DNA from: UBA4782 sp034430215
GTDB lineage: Bacteria > Chloroflexota > Anaerolineae > Anaerolineales > Anaerolineaceae
Assembly: GCA_034430215.1 (NCBI GenBank)
Contig: DAOUFE010000037.1
Span: 1 to 64,000 of the forward strand
Length of the DNA: 64,000 bases
Direction of reading: 5' to 3'
Shown here: in pieces, positions 26,400-35,636 of the stretch
How the letters are laid out: each line of letters opens with the position of its first letter
How positions within the stretch are numbered: position 1 is the first letter of the stretch
Program-made: the position numbers and the translations under genes
Notes under the pieces: generated by a model
Seen by the model: the letters and a program-made list of their open reading frames with translations, nothing else
Database searches by the model: none
Told to the model about the DNA's origin: nothing

Positions 26400-26514
26400 G
26401 ATTCCTCCAAAATAGTACTATTATGCCAGGATAATATGAAATTACTTTACCACTTTCTTATTTTGCATACAACAAATTTTTCTTCTTCGCCAATTATTTT
26501 CCAAAATTGTGACC

Positions 26515-28110
26515 TTATGGAATAGTGATCAGATGGTGCAAAATATAGTCTCCTGCCTGGTAATCATCGAAACCATCATTAAGGGGTTCTGCAATGGAAA
26601 AGCTGTATATAATTTCATGTTTTCCTGATTTCAATCCTTCAATATACGAGCGGTATGTATAACAATACCCTTGCGAGTTTGTATATCCTAAAAAAGCGGT
26701 TACCTCATTGATATTCATTGAAATGCCATCGACGGTTAAAGTGTATGTCATTAATGTCCAGTTTTCTTCCAAGATTTCCTGAGTTGAAGCACACCAGCCC
26801 ATATTGATAACGATGGGCATGTTTGCTGGAACTGTACAGGTGTATGAATAATTCTTGGGGACAAGCACCGGATCACTGGCATGAGAACAAACATCACCCA
26901 GATTGGCAAAACCTTGCTGTGGATTGGGAGTGCCATCGTAAGCTGGTAGAACGAAGAAATCGGGTTGAGGAGTGGCAGTGGCAGGAACTTTGGTTGGTAC
27001 TTTGGTTACTTCAGGTTCTGGAGTATGAGTTGCTTCTTTGACTTCCTTTGTTGAAAAGATTGGTAGAATGGATGGTGCAAAAATTGCCAGGGCAACAGCA
27101 AGAACAATTCCCAAAAATACCAACACCGCTACAATGATTCCACCCCAAAGGAAACAAGACCGCACTTTGGATTTTTGTGGAGGTTGTGGAGGAGGTTCAT
27201 ATGCCCGGTATGTAGGCGCGGTTGTTTGTAGTGGAACAGCATTATACCTGAGAGGAGCGGATATAGTAGTTTGAGGTGCTGTAAATTCAGGAAAGATCAC
27301 GGTTGCCCCAACTTGCGATTTTAAAGCATCCCGCATCTCTGTCACATTCTGATATCGCCCATCTGGGAAGATCGCCATACTGCGGGAAAGAATTTCTTCC
27401 ATTTCAGGAGTTATACTGTCATTCAGACTGCGCAAATTGGGGAGCGGAGCGCCATTGAACCTGCTTACACAATCTGGCGGCTCTTCTGCACAAAGAAGTG
27501 TATAAATTGTTGCTCCTAGAGCATAAATATCCGTTTGGGTATCAGTAACCCCATCACTCCACGTTTCATATGCCAGATAAGCCTCTGGCACGGCCGGTTG
27601 GCTTTCAGTTGACTTCCGTTTTGGTGCAATAACCTGGTGGACACCGTAATCTACTAAAAAAGCCTTCCCCTCTGCATCGATGCGAATGTTTGCAGGTTTA
27701 ATATCTCGATGAATCACAGGAGGTTCCTGCTCATGCAGATAAATCAAAGCATCGCAAATCTGTATCATCCAGGGAAGAAGCTCGCGCTGATGAATAGGTT
27801 TGTTGGTCTTTAGTATTTCAGACTGCAGATCATTCCCTTCCACCAGTTCCATTACCAGGTAGCATCCCTGGTCTGGAATGGTAAAAGAATCGAAAACTTT
27901 AGGAAGATTGGGATGACTTAAGCCTGTGAGTGCCTGCGCTTCTATTTGAAATTGCTGCTGCTCTTCTATACCAAGGATTTTAATTTCTTTGATGACACAG
28001 GCATGGTTCAGGTTGAGATCCCATCCTCGATAGACGATACCCGTATCACTCTGGTTTATCACCCTGACGATACGGTAATGGTTATTGATCATTTGACCTT
28101 GCGAGAGCAT
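26515..28110 (-). CDS. degenerate Ser/Thr kinase-like receptor with extracellular beta domain
   Basis: A kinase-fold protein of 531 residues from the ATG at 28110, which has AAAGG upstream. The catalytic loop HRDIKPAN and a Lys near residue 41 are kept, but the glycine loop reads INQSDTGIVY with none of the usual GxGxxG, DFG is replaced by DYG, and the activation segment lacks the SPxEQYG form of its neighbours. A membrane helix (about 315-345) follows. The outer part of about 170 residues has several cysteines (Cys in GDVCSHA, SYTCTV, GWCAS, GYCYTY) and is probably beta-rich. It may be a pseudokinase or a weak kinase. Confidence 0.8.
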   Translation of the reverse strand: MLSQGQMINNHYRIVRVINQSDTGIVYRGWDLNLNHACVIKEIKILGIEEQQQFQIEAQALTGLSHPNLPKVFDSFTIPDQGCYLVMELVEGNDLQSEILKTNKPIHQRELLPWMIQICDALIYLHEQEPPVIHRDIKPANIRIDAEGKAFLVDYGVHQVIAPKRKSTESQPAVPEAYLAYETWSDGVTDTQTDIYALGATIYTLLCAEEPPDCVSRFNGAPLPNLRSLNDSITPEMEEILSRSMAIFPDGRYQNVTEMRDALKSQVGATVIFPEFTAPQTTISAPLRYNAVPLQTTAPTYRAYEPPPQPPQKSKVRSCFLWGGIIVAVLVFLGIVLAVALAIFAPSILPIFSTKEVKEATHTPEPEVTKVPTKVPATATPQPDFFVLPAYDGTPNPQQGFANLGDVCSHASDPVLVPKNYSYTCTVPANMPIVINMGWCASTQEILEENWTLMTYTLTVDGISMNINEVTAFLGYTNSQGYCYTYRSYIEGLKSGKHEIIYSFSIAEPLNDGFDDYQAGDYILHHLITIP

Positions 28111-28140
28111 AGAAGCCTTTCTATTCAATAAAAAAAATGG

Positions 28141-30468
28141 TCATTTGTTTAGTTCCATAATACAACTATCTGCCTGTGCCTGTGCATTCTTTGCAAAAGA
28201 AGAATAGCTGTCAACATCATTTATCACATAATTGATAGCAAAATATAGTGCATCCCAAACACAATTCATTTCGGGCACATTGGGGAGGCTTCTTCCGTTC
28301 ATGGCAGTTTCACCCATTGCTATTCGTACGGGATCACCTGTCATCATCAGCGAATTAATTAAACTGACATTCGCTGGCATGATGTTGTAATTTGTCTCGC
28401 CAGTAAGCATACTTTCTGTCGTTGTTACGTAATGGATGAAGTCGAGAGCGAAATCCTGCTCCTGTTTGTCACCTCCTGCGGGAAGTGAAAAAACCATTCC
28501 AGAGAAGGGTGAAGAAGATGGCAGCCCAGTTTCAGCAACTTCAGGTAAAGGCGCAATTCTCAAATTGTCACCCAATGCTTCTTTATACTTCTGATAAGTC
28601 CAGGTTCCATTGATGGTCATAGCGGCTTCCTGTGAGATAAAAAGATTTTCCGCAGTAGAGTAATCCATCCAGTTCTCTGTCTCCTCGGGTGTAATAAGCA
28701 GCAGAGTCAAGTTCATAGCCTGTTGTACTGCTTCAGTACCCAGCGTAATTGTCCGACCATCAGAGGCGAAAAGATTGCCACCATAACCATAGATCCACGG
28801 CAGCATCCAATAAGTGTTATTGCTTGCATATACTAAACCAGCCTGACCTGTTTTTTCAAGAAATTGCTTGTGAATATCCAATAATTCATCAGTATTCTTT
28901 GGCGGGTTATTCGGATCAAATCCATTTGCAGTGAAAAGGTCTTCGTTATAGTACAGAAGGAGCATACTGGTGGTAGAAAGTGGAACCCCCCAAACAGAGC
29001 CTTCTTTAGAAACCATTTCAATGGTGTTTGGAAGGTATTCATTAGTCATATACAAACCATCAAGATTTCTCAGCAAATTATTCTCCTGTAATGAAGACAT
29101 CACTGAGCTATCTGTCAGGAAAGCTGAAGGAATTTCACCTGCAGCTAGAGATGTAGAGAGCCAGCTAAATACATCATTTGTAGCGGGTATGGCTTTAACC
29201 TGAATAGTTACCCCTGGATGTTCCTGCTGGTAGGTTTCAACCAGTGGCGTAAAATCGGATGTTCCCTCAAGACCTGTTACCCAGAGTTCTACTGTTATCG
29301 TTTCACCAGGAGCGAGTGTGGGCATGATTTCAACTGCTCCAGGAGTGGCTTCATCAGGAGAGATCTCTTCAGTCACTTCGGATTTGGTGTCGTCTTGTGT
29401 TGCTTTCTCTTCATATACTGCTGCAGGAGTGGGTTTATTTTTTGTTAAAATATTTGCTGCAATCGCAAACCCTGCAATGATCACTAAAGCACCAATGATC
29501 CCTGCCATGATGGGCAAGATGTTCTTTTTCCGTTTCTGCTGAACAGGCGCACTGATCGAAGAAGCCGGAGCAACTACGCTCATCCCCTGTACTGCAGAGG
29601 ATGACGCAAAACTCCCTGCTACATGAACCGTATCCATTCGATTTTGTTCTTTTGGCTGAGGTCTGGTCACAGGGGCAGAAAGCGCATTTTTAAATGCACT
29701 TGCTGAAGAAAAACGTGCTTCAGGCATTACACTCAGCGCCTGAGTAATTGCCTGCGCCAAACCAGGATTGATATCTGGTCTCAAAATGCTTACTGGTTCC
29801 AATGGTGTTCCTGCCATACGTGCAATGGCTTCTACGGGTGGTTGACCAGTGATCAGGCAATAGGCAGTAGCACCTAAAGCATAGATATCGCTGCGGGCAT
29901 TGGTCGGTGCCTGCCCATATTGCTCAAACGGGGAGAATCCCGGTGTAATAGCACGAGCTCCCTGAGTGGTACGCTGGTTTGGGTCCCAAATTTTTGCCAC
30001 ACCAAAATCAACCAGTACTGCTTTTCCTTCTTTATCGATCTTAATATTGGCTGGTTTGATATCACGATGTATGACAGGGGGGGTCTGTTGGTGCAAATAG
30101 GTAAGCGCATCACAAATCTGGCTGATCCATTGGATCACTCGAGCTTCTGGTAATGGACCCTGCTTGTCGAGTATCTGCTGTAAGTCTTCTCCCTCGATGT
30201 AATCCATCACCAGATATTGCCCCTGGTCTGGAATGCTAAAATAATCCGTTACCCGGGATAAATTAGGATGGATAAGGTTTGCGAGGATAACTGCTTCACG
30301 GGTAAACTGTTTTTGTGCTTCTGGAGATGTCTCAAGATTTTCTTTGAGAGCGCAAGGCCGGGAGAGGTTCAAATCCCAGGCACGATAGACAGCTCCAAAA
30401 CCTCCCTGTCCGAGCAAATTCACTACACGATATCTTTGATGAATGATAGTACCAGTGCTCAATACCAT
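28141..30468 (-). CDS. receptor Ser/Thr kinase with extracellular solute-binding (SBP_bac_1-like) domain
   Basis: Start at the ATG 30468; its GGAG site overlaps the stop of the upstream gene. Residues 11-270 are an intact kinase: GQGGFGAVY, Lys42, HRDIKPAN, DFG, and SPFEQYG in place of APE. A membrane helix lies at about 320-343. The outside region (about 385-775) looks like a sugar-type ABC solute-binding protein: ITVELWVTG opening, ETYQQEHPGVTIQVK, WGVPLSTTSMLLLYYNEDLF, FISQEAAMTINGTWTY and FALDFIHYVTT. It would sense a small solute outside and signal inside by phosphorylation. No transporter genes lie nearby, so this is a receptor use of the fold. Confidence 0.87.
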   Translation of the reverse strand: MVLSTGTIIHQRYRVVNLLGQGGFGAVYRAWDLNLSRPCALKENLETSPEAQKQFTREAVILANLIHPNLSRVTDYFSIPDQGQYLVMDYIEGEDLQQILDKQGPLPEARVIQWISQICDALTYLHQQTPPVIHRDIKPANIKIDKEGKAVLVDFGVAKIWDPNQRTTQGARAITPGFSPFEQYGQAPTNARSDIYALGATAYCLITGQPPVEAIARMAGTPLEPVSILRPDINPGLAQAITQALSVMPEARFSSASAFKNALSAPVTRPQPKEQNRMDTVHVAGSFASSSAVQGMSVVAPASSISAPVQQKRKKNILPIMAGIIGALVIIAGFAIAANILTKNKPTPAAVYEEKATQDDTKSEVTEEISPDEATPGAVEIMPTLAPGETITVELWVTGLEGTSDFTPLVETYQQEHPGVTIQVKAIPATNDVFSWLSTSLAAGEIPSAFLTDSSVMSSLQENNLLRNLDGLYMTNEYLPNTIEMVSKEGSVWGVPLSTTSMLLLYYNEDLFTANGFDPNNPPKNTDELLDIHKQFLEKTGQAGLVYASNNTYWMLPWIYGYGGNLFASDGRTITLGTEAVQQAMNLTLLLITPEETENWMDYSTAENLFISQEAAMTINGTWTYQKYKEALGDNLRIAPLPEVAETGLPSSSPFSGMVFSLPAGGDKQEQDFALDFIHYVTTTESMLTGETNYNIMPANVSLINSLMMTGDPVRIAMGETAMNGRSLPNVPEMNCVWDALYFAINYVINDVDSYSSFAKNAQAQADSCIMELNK

Positions 30469-30470
30469 AA

Positions 30471-33413
30471 TTACTCCAGAGGTTTTGGAAGTATTTGCGT
30501 CAATCCCCAATAGCCATAATTAAACGATGTTAGCAAATACTGGTTATCGGGGCTGAAATTTAATTGTGGGATTGAAACAGGAGAAATATTTTTCGTCTCC
30601 AGAATAGTCAAGGTTTTCCCATCCAGTAACGTTATTGACCCATCAGATTGACCAACAGCCAAAAATGTGCCATCTTGCGAGAAAACTGCTGCAGTTGGTG
30701 TATTGCCCAGTGAAATGGCACCAGTTTTTTGTCCCGTCAAAAGGTCCAATATTTGAACCTCATTGCTTTCTGACAGGATAAGTAACTGCTTGTTTTCTTG
30801 ATCCACAAGGATTTGAGAAAGACTTTCCACAGGAACAGTATAGGATGAAACTATTCTGGCAAGATCATCCAGGTCTCGAATTTCCACTAATCCCGCAAAA
30901 TTTGCCAGAATCAGGTAATTTTCCTCCTGATAGTAGTCAATGTAATCCATCACCACATCTGTTGTAAAAATATATTTCTCTATGTTAGTAGTTCCGAGAT
31001 ACCAGATACTGACGTTGTTTCCAGCCAATACTGCCAGGTCTCCATTGGGCAGGAAAGCAGCTTTTTGCGCAGGAGTGTCTTTAGGTGGTAACTGCGAAAG
31101 CAATGTGAAAGCACTAAGGTCAAAGATATCCACACTGCCATCTTCTTTACCGAGCGCCAGATATCCTCTTTCGGGATCGATCGAAGTGGAATATACAGGT
31201 ATATTGAGGTTTATAGAATCCCAACTTGTAAGGAAAAATTCTGTTGGACCTTTTCTGATCCGCCCCCTGTCATCAATAAGAACTGTAAGTTCTGGATTGA
31301 AGAAACCACCTTCCATTGTCCATGAATTGGAATCTATTTGAGGTGCATATGTGCTTTGTGTGATCATTTCAAAGCGAACCATTCCCCCTGAAAAATATGT
31401 GACTGATATTTGTTCAGTTCCCGGGCGTAATGAAAGAGAGCTTGGGCTGGCAAAATCGGGAGCTGAGACAGAGACTTCTGGTTGAGAATTGGGAAGCACA
31501 AACTTATTCACGTAATTATCCATCGTAGAGTATAGAATGGTGTCATCGTTTGAAAATGCTGCATAATTTGGAAGACCATTGTTGTAAAGAATTGCTTCCT
31601 GCTTGCCAGTCTGTGCCTCGATCAAATAGATTTGTCCAAAAGGCAATAATACCGCCAGTGTTTTTCCCTGATGATTCAATGCCAACCCAATAATTGGGCT
31701 ATTATCCGTTGTTATATTTGTGAAATCCCAAACAAGCTCACCAGTATCAGGATTCCAGACTTTCACCGTTCCATCCATACTGCCGCTATACAGTAGATCA
31801 AAGACTGGATCCCAGATCAACTCCCGGATATTTCCAGTATGTCCAGTGAATTTATAGATCATATCGCCAGTTTCCAGGTCGAAGGTAAATATTTCCTGCC
31901 CTGTACGAGCTGCGATCATTGAGCCATCCGGACTGAATACGACATGAGAATTGTAAAAAGAGTAACCCGTTGCAATTTCTTTGATCAAACTTTTATGTGA
32001 TAAATCATAAAGGTAAAAGTGAGAATTTATTTCACCAACGATCAGCATGGAACTATCAGGTGAAAATGCAAGCCCCGTCACAATCGTTTTTTGACAGGGA
32101 ATTTCCCAAACAAGATCTCCCGTTTGAGCATGCTCCACCAAAACTTTATCTCCCACGCCTAATGCATACAACACTCCGTCGGGAGAATACGTTCCGGTAT
32201 ATGTCATCCCATTTCCTAACTTTGTGGTTTCGCCAAAGTAGGATGCAGCGGTAGGTTCAGGAGTAGGTTGTACTACCGTGACCTGTGTAGGACTGGTTTC
32301 TGATACTGGAAGTGTGCCAGTGTTCTTAATGATTTCGGGAGGCGGAGTGGTTGCCCCTTTTTGAGTATTGCCTAACAAGAAAACCGCCGCGATGATGGCA
32401 ATTGCAATCACTCCTATTGCCCCTCCCCCTATGAGAACGAATTTCTTCCATGATTTCGGTTGGACTGATTGTGGAATAGGAATTGCCTTTGCTGAAGATA
32501 TCGTTCCGGGTTGAACCCTGGTTGTCGCAACCACGGGATTCGCCAAAGGAATTTGGGATTGCTTGGGAGCAATTTTCACCACCGGTGGAGCAACAGGCGC
32601 AGTAGATACACTGGATTTTTGCGTCAGTGCCTGCTTAAATTCATCCGCTGTCTGAAACCGCAGATCAGGCAGTAATTCCAATGCCTTTAAAATAGTTTGG
32701 CTGGTGGCACTCGAAATATTTTTGTTTATTTCTGAAGGTGCCTTGATCTTTGGATTGGCTACTCGAATAATCGCTTCAGTAGGCGGTTGACCCGTGAGCA
32801 GGCAATATGTCGTAGCACCCAAAGCATATACATCCGTACGGGCATCAGTAGGTGCCTGTCCATATTGTTCAAATGGAGAAAAACAAGGGGTGATCGCCCG
32901 CGCTCCCTGGGTGGTACGTGAGTCAGGATCCCAAACCTTGGCTACACCAAAATCCACCAAAACCGCCTTCCCCTTAGGAGTGATCTTGATATTCGCCGGC
33001 TTGATATCTCTGTGAATGATGGGCGGCTGTTGGGTGTGTAAATATTCCAGTGCATCACAGATCTGCTCCACCCATTCCAGCACAAGAGATTCAGGTTGTG
33101 GTCCATTCTTGTCGAGAATATTCTGAAGATCCTCTCCTTCGACATAATCCATTACAAGGTATTGCCCCTGACCAGAGATGGTAAAGTAGTCTGTCACCCG
33201 AGCTAAATTAGGATGGATCAGATTGGCAAGAATGACCGCTTCTCGATTGAATTGTTTTTGAGCTTCGGGAGAGGTGTCAAGATTCTCTTTCAGTGCACAT
33301 GGTCGTGATAGATTTAGATCCCAGGCTTTATAAACTGCTCCAAAGCCCCCCTGCCCAAGCAGATTGACAATACGGTAACGGCTGTTGAGAATATAACCAG
33401 TCGATAAGGGCAT
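30471..33413 (-). CDS. receptor Ser/Thr kinase with extracellular WD40-like beta-propeller
   Basis: A 980-residue receptor kinase. The kinase (about 11-270) has GQGGFGAVY, Lys42, HRDIKPAN with Asp136, DFG at 154-156 and SPFEQYGQ. A membrane helix is at about 318-340. The outer 580 residues hold WD40-type repeats (GLAFSPDSSMLIVG, VVFSPDGSMIAAR, YSGSMDGTVKVWNPDTGELVW, AVFSQDGTFLAVG, LNFSPDNQYLL), enough for one or two propellers. The likely role is binding of a protein or polymer outside. The kinase domain is closely related to those on either side, so the array arose by tandem duplication and swapping of sensor domains. Confidence 0.9.
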   Translation of the reverse strand: MPLSTGYILNSRYRIVNLLGQGGFGAVYKAWDLNLSRPCALKENLDTSPEAQKQFNREAVILANLIHPNLARVTDYFTISGQGQYLVMDYVEGEDLQNILDKNGPQPESLVLEWVEQICDALEYLHTQQPPIIHRDIKPANIKITPKGKAVLVDFGVAKVWDPDSRTTQGARAITPCFSPFEQYGQAPTDARTDVYALGATTYCLLTGQPPTEAIIRVANPKIKAPSEINKNISSATSQTILKALELLPDLRFQTADEFKQALTQKSSVSTAPVAPPVVKIAPKQSQIPLANPVVATTRVQPGTISSAKAIPIPQSVQPKSWKKFVLIGGGAIGVIAIAIIAAVFLLGNTQKGATTPPPEIIKNTGTLPVSETSPTQVTVVQPTPEPTAASYFGETTKLGNGMTYTGTYSPDGVLYALGVGDKVLVEHAQTGDLVWEIPCQKTIVTGLAFSPDSSMLIVGEINSHFYLYDLSHKSLIKEIATGYSFYNSHVVFSPDGSMIAARTGQEIFTFDLETGDMIYKFTGHTGNIRELIWDPVFDLLYSGSMDGTVKVWNPDTGELVWDFTNITTDNSPIIGLALNHQGKTLAVLLPFGQIYLIEAQTGKQEAILYNNGLPNYAAFSNDDTILYSTMDNYVNKFVLPNSQPEVSVSAPDFASPSSLSLRPGTEQISVTYFSGGMVRFEMITQSTYAPQIDSNSWTMEGGFFNPELTVLIDDRGRIRKGPTEFFLTSWDSINLNIPVYSTSIDPERGYLALGKEDGSVDIFDLSAFTLLSQLPPKDTPAQKAAFLPNGDLAVLAGNNVSIWYLGTTNIEKYIFTTDVVMDYIDYYQEENYLILANFAGLVEIRDLDDLARIVSSYTVPVESLSQILVDQENKQLLILSESNEVQILDLLTGQKTGAISLGNTPTAAVFSQDGTFLAVGQSDGSITLLDGKTLTILETKNISPVSIPQLNFSPDNQYLLTSFNYGYWGLTQILPKPLE

Positions 33414-33457
33414 AAACTAACTCACACAAAAAAATGAAAAAGAGCTAAGCCAGTAAA

Positions 33458-35593
33458 TTACGGAAGAGGTATAACAATAAAGTTCGAAAAAGCTGTGGAA
33501 TAACCAGGTATCTCATTACCCAGATATAACCCGGTAGCAATCCGATTGTTTCCCGCATCCATGCGACTCGATAGATCCAGAGAGCTTATCAGGGATTGGT
33601 TCGAGAAAAACCAGCCCTTATCTCCCAATGCGACTAAAGCAAATTCATTCGTTCCGCCATCTGAGGTATTCATATTGGAAATATAAGCAGAAGCAATTTG
33701 AGATGAGGAATCGCCCGAATTGTTTGTTAACTCCCACTGTTGATTCTGAGAGATCACCATTCTGAACTGTTCATTTCCTCCTTGATTGCGGAACATGAAA
33801 CCATAATCAAAATTCCCTACACTGGTGCTATATGGATTGGTAAAATCAGCCAACATTATGAAATCGGTTATGAAATCTTCTGAACCAAATTCCTCAATAT
33901 ACTCATCATTGTCATGCACCAGGCTACCCGAAAGCGGGGTCATATCTAATCGCCAGACCTCAAAATTGGAATAGTATGTTGAGTACCCATTGATCTCATT
34001 ACCAGAATATAAGCCTGTTGCAAGTTCGATCAAACCATCCGATTGCCGGCTGGAGAGATCGAGCTCAGATATCAATTCACCATTCAAGAAGAACCACCCA
34101 TACTCATGATAGGTGACCAGCATTAATGAATTGAAGCCTCCCGCGTATGTGTTCAGGTTAGTTAAACTGCCACTGGCGACGGTTGTTCCATCTGCTGAAC
34201 CAGCATTATCGGTAACAACCCACTCCCCATCCGAAAGGACAACCAGGCGATACTGGTCATTAAAGCCCGCTTCACGGAAGAGCAAACCAAAATCCCAGGT
34301 TCCCGTACTAAGGCTATAGGGATTATAAAAATCTACTTTTACAATGTAATCTGCCACTGACAAACCAGAGTTCATCACAGCAACCAGCCCATCTTCAACA
34401 TTGTGCGCGATCGATCCCTCGGATGGCCCGGTTAGTAAAACAAGGTCATCGAAAGTACCATTTGTAACAGGAGCTTCGGTGCTCATCATGACCGGGGTAC
34501 GTGTTAAGTAAGGCGTAATTGTAGGCATGGGCGCATCAGTTGGCACTGGAGACGGGGTATCCATCTTTGCTACAGTTTTCGGTGTACTGGTAGTAATAGT
34601 CGGCATGATCCCTGGCAGGCTCAAAAGAACCGCGCAAAGCCCTCCAATCACACCCAATGCACCTAATGCGATCAAAACAATCGCCCAGGCAGGCAATCTC
34701 TTTTTCTTTGGTGGGGCATAAGATAATGCGCCTTCTGAAGAATAAGGCATGGGTGGCAGTGGCTCAGAGCCTACAGGTTGCACTGAAGGAGTATAACTGC
34801 CAAAAAACGCTGTCCGCATCTGCACAATTGATCGGAACCGTTTTTCGGGTGATAATGCCATACATTGAGTGATCGCATTTCCCACATTGACAGGTACCTT
34901 CGGGTTCACTACCTGAGCAGGACGCAAAGTATCTGACGCTACCCGCTGAACACTCTCCGGCGGCTGGATACCTGTTACCAGTGTGTACATGGTAGCACCC
35001 AGAGCGTAAATATCCGAGCGGGCATCCGTGCTTCCCTGCCCATACTGTTCTGGTGGCGAATACCCTGGGGTAATGGCGCGAGCTCCCATGGTGGTTTTTG
35101 TGTGGCTGTCATAAAGTTTCACCAGACCAAAATCCACCAATACGGCTTTTCCTTCGGGTGTGATCTTGATATTTGCTGGTTTGATATCGCGGTGCAGCAC
35201 GGGGGGAACACGCCCATGCAGATATTCCAGAGCGTCCATTACCTGACCCATCCATACCATGACTTTGTCAACCGGCAATGGTCCGGTTTTTTCCAGCATG
35301 GTATGTAAGTCTTCACCCTCAATATAATCCATCACCAAATATTGACCTTGATCCTGCAAGATAAAGTGATCCGTCACACGAGGCAGGTTGGGATGAGAAA
35401 GGTTTGCAAGGACAGTTGCTTCGCGCAGGAATTGCCTTTGAGCCTCGACTGATACATCAAGGTTTTCTTTAACGGCACAGGCATGACTGAGGTTTAAATC
35501 CCAGGCTTTATAAACCGCTCCAAATCCACCCTGACCGAGCAGTTTTACAATGCGATATCTACTATTGAGGATGTACCCGGTATTGAATGCCAT
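33458..35593 (-). CDS. receptor Ser/Thr kinase with tandem extracellular jelly-roll-like sensor domains
   Basis: A 711-residue receptor kinase: kinase 11-270 (Lys42, HRD 134-136, DFG 154-156, SPPEQYGQ), basic stop-transfer KKKR, membrane helix 302-328, Thr/Pro-rich stalk to about 375, then two copies of a sensor domain (about 385-555 and 565-711). Each copy has an NPY motif, a (W/F)D(Y/F)G(L/F)xFR motif, a central W(E/V)(L/V)T(N/D)N, and an ending SxLDLSSR ... ATGLY ... EIxGYST ... F. The fold is probably a concanavalin/LamG-like jelly roll. The ATG follows a TATAAT by six bases with no ribosome site, so it may be leaderless. Confidence 0.88.
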   Translation of the reverse strand: MAFNTGYILNSRYRIVKLLGQGGFGAVYKAWDLNLSHACAVKENLDVSVEAQRQFLREATVLANLSHPNLPRVTDHFILQDQGQYLVMDYIEGEDLHTMLEKTGPLPVDKVMVWMGQVMDALEYLHGRVPPVLHRDIKPANIKITPEGKAVLVDFGLVKLYDSHTKTTMGARAITPGYSPPEQYGQGSTDARSDIYALGATMYTLVTGIQPPESVQRVASDTLRPAQVVNPKVPVNVGNAITQCMALSPEKRFRSIVQMRTAFFGSYTPSVQPVGSEPLPPMPYSSEGALSYAPPKKKRLPAWAIVLIALGALGVIGGLCAVLLSLPGIMPTITTSTPKTVAKMDTPSPVPTDAPMPTITPYLTRTPVMMSTEAPVTNGTFDDLVLLTGPSEGSIAHNVEDGLVAVMNSGLSVADYIVKVDFYNPYSLSTGTWDFGLLFREAGFNDQYRLVVLSDGEWVVTDNAGSADGTTVASGSLTNLNTYAGGFNSLMLVTYHEYGWFFLNGELISELDLSSRQSDGLIELATGLYSGNEINGYSTYYSNFEVWRLDMTPLSGSLVHDNDEYIEEFGSEDFITDFIMLADFTNPYSTSVGNFDYGFMFRNQGGNEQFRMVISQNQQWELTNNSGDSSSQIASAYISNMNTSDGGTNEFALVALGDKGWFFSNQSLISSLDLSSRMDAGNNRIATGLYLGNEIPGYSTAFSNFIVIPLP

Positions 35594-35599
35594 TTTATT

Positions 35600-35629
35600 A
35601 TTATAAGACGATTAATAAGAATATGAAAA
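35600..35629 (-). promoter_or_regulatory. promoter for the tandem-sensor kinase gene, possibly leaderless
   Basis: On the minus strand TTTTCA (35624-35629), an 18-base spacer and TATAAT (35600-35605) form a promoter whose -10 ends six bases before the ATG at 35593. No Shine-Dalgarno sequence lies between. Transcription would start at or next to the start codon. Confidence 0.5.
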
Positions 35630-35636
35630 GTTTTAA

